Origin: an uncultured Prevotella sp.
GTDB taxonomy: Bacteria; Bacteroidota; Bacteroidia; Bacteroidales; Bacteroidaceae
Direction of reading: 5' to 3'
DNA length: 8,337 bases
NCBI GenBank assembly: GCA_900314365.1
Contig: OMVH01000184.1
Location: forward strand, 1-8,337
Shown: positions 6,601 to 8,337 of the stretch, piece after piece
Position numbering within the stretch: position 1 is the first letter of the stretch
How the letters are laid out: the number at the start of each line of letters is the position of its first letter
Program-made: the position numbers and the translations under genes
The notes under the pieces: model-generated
Database searches by the model: none
The model's input: only the letters and a program-made list of their open reading frames with translations
Told to the model about the DNA's origin: nothing

Positions 6601-8160
6601 GTCGACATCACTTCGCGCCTTCGTACGGGCACCAACACGCTCGTGGTGAAAGTTGTAGACCCGAGCAATGATGCTACGCAACCCTTAGGAAAGCAGCGTT
6701 ATAATCCCGGTGGCATGGGCAGCATATGGTACACCACTTGCTCTGGCATCTGGCAAACTGTGTGGCTCGAGCCGGTGGATGAGAAATACGTCTTCGACCT
6801 GAAGACTACGCCCGATGTCGACAACAACTCCTTCACTTTCAACATAGGTCTCAACGGAGCCACTGCTAACTCCAACGTAAGGATTCAACTGAAAGACGGC
6901 GACGAAGTAGTAGCCGAGACGACAACGACTGCCCAGGAGAACACAGTCGTCAAACTGCCGGTGAATTCGCCCAAACTTTGGAGCCCCGACAGTCCGTTCC
7001 TCTACGGAGTAGATATCAGCTACACCACTGACGGCAAAGTGACCGACCACGTGACCAGCTATGCCGCCCTTCGCAAGATTGGTTACCAAAAGGACCAAGA
7101 CGGCTACTGGCGACTCACGCTGAACAATAAGCCACTCTTCCAGCTTGGCCTCCTCGACCAAGGCTATTGGCCCGACGGCATCTACACCGCGCCCACCGAA
7201 GAAGCTCTACGCTATGACATTGAGATGACCAAAGAGTTAGGCTTCAACATGATAAGAAAGCACATGAAGGTGGAGCCCGCCCGCTGGTATGCCCTTTGCG
7301 ACAGCCTCGGTGTACTTGTCTGGCAGGATATGCCGGCCTTAGGACCTTCGAACATGGGCGGATGGAACCCCACCAGCTGGTGGACGGGCAGCGACGGCTC
7401 GCACGATGCCTCTGTGGAGAGTGCCTTTAAGACCGAATGGACCGACATCATCAATCAGCACTACAACAACCCGTCCATTGTGGTGTGGACGCCCTTCAAT
7501 GAGTCATGGGGACAGTTCAAGACTCCAGAGATTGTGGAGCTCACCGTGGCCACAGACCCGACACGGCTCGTAGACCCCGCAAGCGGCGGCAATCATTATA
7601 AGACCGGCGATTTCCTCGACCTGCACGACTACAGCCGTCCGCCTTCGATCTTCCTCAACGACCCCGATGCTCCTGTCGTGCTCGGCGAGTATGGCGGTCT
7701 GGGCAGACACATCAGCGACCATCGCTGGCTTGAAACCGATGCCACCACTTACGTAAACTTCGACTCCGAAAAAGCCATTACGGATGCCTATCAAAGCATC
7801 ACGAGTAAGGTGCTGGAGTTAGCCAAGGGTACCACTCTCAGCAACGGAACGAAGGCTGCCTTTGCTGCTGCCGTCTACACTCAGACTACCGACGTTGAAA
7901 CCGAGGTGAATGGAATGATGACCTACGACCGGGCTGTACTGAAGCTGAACAAAGACAGCGTCAGAACTCTGAACTATAAGCTCACTCATCTTTTCGATAC
8001 CGGCAGCACGGGTATTGCCACAGTGAATGACAATACGAAAGACGGAAAGGAAGAATACTACAACGTGATGGGCATGAAGATTCCCGCACCGACAGACGGT
8101 ATCTACATAGTGAGACAACGCAACGGACAAGTACGGAAAATAGTAAGGCGACAGCGCTGA
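3670..8160 (+). CDS. Secreted fusion: DUF4964/DUF5127/DUF4965 glutaminase-like protein + GH2 glycoside hydrolase
   Basis: 1496 residues. Signal peptide 1-22 (VQA|QTA); Cys16 follows LAV, a poor lipobox. DUF4964-like segment about 24-100. A jelly-roll domain at about 105-245 (FDDSNW, IYIRRTVSL, HDDVFELYVNGK, ADFGLY) interrupts the family's usual sequence. DUF5127-like region about 250-480. Six-hairpin DUF4965 domain about 480-840 with family blocks APHDLGTYPIANGQ (577-590), MPIEETGNM (597-604) and CTDDFAGHWAHNANLS (647-662). GH2 follows: sugar-binding domain about 870-1035, Ig-like about 1036-1135, TIM barrel about 1136-1440. By GH2 homology Glu1278 (FNESW) is the acid/base and Glu1340 (LGEYGG) the nucleophile. 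A sorting-type tail ends it (1447-1496). The GH2 half should hydrolyse a beta-glycoside; the sugar cannot be told from sequence. Fungal relatives of the first half are called glutaminases, but a glycan substrate seems likelier here. The reading frame also extends upstream to a TTG at 3601, inside the promoter, so ATG 3670 was chosen. Confidence 0.94.
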   Translation: MKSFKPLIMATLLAVCSLSVQAQTALDFEPYKHSALRMPSVPLLLNDPYFSIWSPSNTLNGSVTTHWSNAAKPLDGILRVDGTAYRFMGREPETILKPIAPLATEEDWWGRVTHTTPTGNWTATGFDDSNWSYQQAAWGSANEYPAVHNSWTATNSDIYIRRTVSLTAEQIAKELWIEFSHDDVFELYVNGKKIVDTGETWRQGETTKLSDEVKALLKVGDNVIAAHCHNTTGGAYADFGLYENVISKDTKVQYATQTGVSVLATSTYYTFKCGSMDLDLVFTAPMLPNDLDQLSTPINYISYQVKSNDGKDHDVQLYLATTPEMSVNESSQPTLSSVITENGVSYIKSGTTSQNILGRKGDLICIDWGYLYIPAINGNVSIASAATMEKDFVATGKLTTYGGAISSKNAYSMPTLAYSHDFGTTSKASSFAMIGYDEVYDIQYMQTNYKGYWARNGKTIFKAFEDMRDNYENIMARCRQLDKTIYDDALAVGNEKYAEMLSGTYRHVIAAHKLFQDSDGRLMFFSKENNSNGCVNTVDLTYPSAPLFLLYNPTLLKGMMNSILEYVHTGKWTKSFAPHDLGTYPIANGQVYGGDMPIEETGNMLTLAATLCMTDSSTTWVDPYWGILSRWARYLSNNGQDPGEQLCTDDFAGHWAHNANLSIKAIMGVAGYALMAKIKGDDDTYEKYMQKAQAMASIWETSARDGDHYKLAFDRGGTWSQKYNLVWDKLWNTHLFPKQVMKREINYYLTKQNKYGLPLDSRQTYTKADWILWTAAMAPDKETFLKFSDPVYDFVNETNSRVPFSDWYQTISGDMVAFRARSVLGGLWMRILMERMLASAPENPEWALQGNRLKTKWAYMVDPANPLPEYPRPTMARSDWMNLNGLWDYTVTKTTSTQPSDYTGKILVPFPIESSLSGVMQPLEQDEAIWYKKEFTVPEAWSGKQVRLNFGAVDYQATVYLNGRTVTTHKGGYTSFSVDITSRLRTGTNTLVVKVVDPSNDATQPLGKQRYNPGGMGSIWYTTCSGIWQTVWLEPVDEKYVFDLKTTPDVDNNSFTFNIGLNGATANSNVRIQLKDGDEVVAETTTTAQENTVVKLPVNSPKLWSPDSPFLYGVDISYTTDGKVTDHVTSYAALRKIGYQKDQDGYWRLTLNNKPLFQLGLLDQGYWPDGIYTAPTEEALRYDIEMTKELGFNMIRKHMKVEPARWYALCDSLGVLVWQDMPALGPSNMGGWNPTSWWTGSDGSHDASVESAFKTEWTDIINQHYNNPSIVVWTPFNESWGQFKTPEIVELTVATDPTRLVDPASGGNHYKTGDFLDLHDYSRPPSIFLNDPDAPVVLGEYGGLGRHISDHRWLETDATTYVNFDSEKAITDAYQSITSKVLELAKGTTLSNGTKAAFAAAVYTQTTDVETEVNGMMTYDRAVLKLNKDSVRTLNYKLTHLFDTGSTGIATVNDNTKDGKEEYYNVMGMKIPAPTDGIYIVRQRNGQVRKIVRRQR

Positions 8161-8221
8161 CACCGCACGATGGCAGGCTTCAGCTCACCATTGAAGCAGA
8201 CGAGAGTATCAAACAAGAATC

Positions 8222-8270
8222 AAAATGCGCCCGCAGGAAGCAGAGGCTCTGCTACCCACGGGCGCATTTT
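8222..8270. terminator. Strong nested hairpin terminator after gene 2, possibly bidirectional
   Basis: AAAATGCGCCCG (8222-8233) pairs perfectly with CGGGCGCATTTT (8259-8270), a 12-bp stem. A second hairpin sits inside it: AGCAGA (8239-8244) with TCTGCT (8248-8253) around a 3-base loop. T-rich sequence follows on the + strand and the A run on the left would act as a T run on the other strand, so it could stop transcription from both sides. It begins 62 bases after the gene 2 stop. Confidence 0.88.
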
Positions 8271-8337
8271 ATATTTCCCCTTTTTCCCGACTTCGTCACT
8301 TTTTTGTTGAGATAAAATACTATTATTGATAATCAGC
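8271..8337. other. AT-rich end of window
   Basis: No coding region or clear promoter is visible. TATTATTG (8321-8328) differs from the -7 consensus TAnnTTTG at one position, but no -33 box lies at the correct distance, so it is not called. Confidence 0.5.

Noticed and set aside
8303..8328. Promoter for a gene to the right of the window
   Set aside because: TATTATTG has a mismatch and the nearest TTTG is only 14 bases upstream, not 19-21.

Overview
This window looks like chromosomal DNA from a gut- or oral-type member of the Bacteroidota, most likely a Prevotella-like Bacteroidales. Three things support this. Both genes have the Bacteroidota promoter form (TTTG-like -33 box, then TAnnTTTG at -7). 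Both proteins have signal peptides cut just before Gln ('FA|Q', 'QA|Q'). Both end in a short C-terminal tail of the YY-x(3)-G...P...G-(I/L)-YI type, common in secreted Prevotella proteins. The species is inferred, not proven.

Layout: bases 1-637 are AT-rich and hold no supportable gene. They contain a 22-bp tandem array of five copies (163-272), small dyads, and the promoter of the first gene at about 556-588. Gene 1 (638-3400, 920 aa) encodes a secreted protein made of two copies of a [beta-trefoil-like + beta-sandwich-like] block joined by a helical linker. I see no catalytic domain, so a glycan-binding or surface role is inferred. A hairpin terminator follows (3425-3460), then a degenerate 9-bp tandem array (3476-3565), then the promoter of gene 2 (3600-3630). 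Gene 2 (3670-8160, 1496 aa) encodes a large secreted fusion. Its N-terminal half is a DUF4964/DUF5127/DUF4965 'glutaminase-like' six-hairpin protein interrupted by a jelly-roll domain. Its C-terminal half is a complete glycoside hydrolase family 2 (GH2) enzyme with both catalytic glutamates in place. A strong nested hairpin terminator (8222-8270) closes the unit, and the last 60 bases hold nothing I can call.

The genes are on the same strand, but each has its own promoter and terminator, so they are probably separate transcripts. They share a secretion signal type and a C-terminal tail, so they may be exported by the same route and act on extracellular glycans. No SusC/SusD pair, regulator or transporter lies in the window, so membership of a polysaccharide utilization locus cannot be judged. 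The most notable points are the GH2 fusion with its inserted jelly-roll domain, the two unrelated tandem repeat arrays, and different dyad sequences lying over the -33 box of each promoter.
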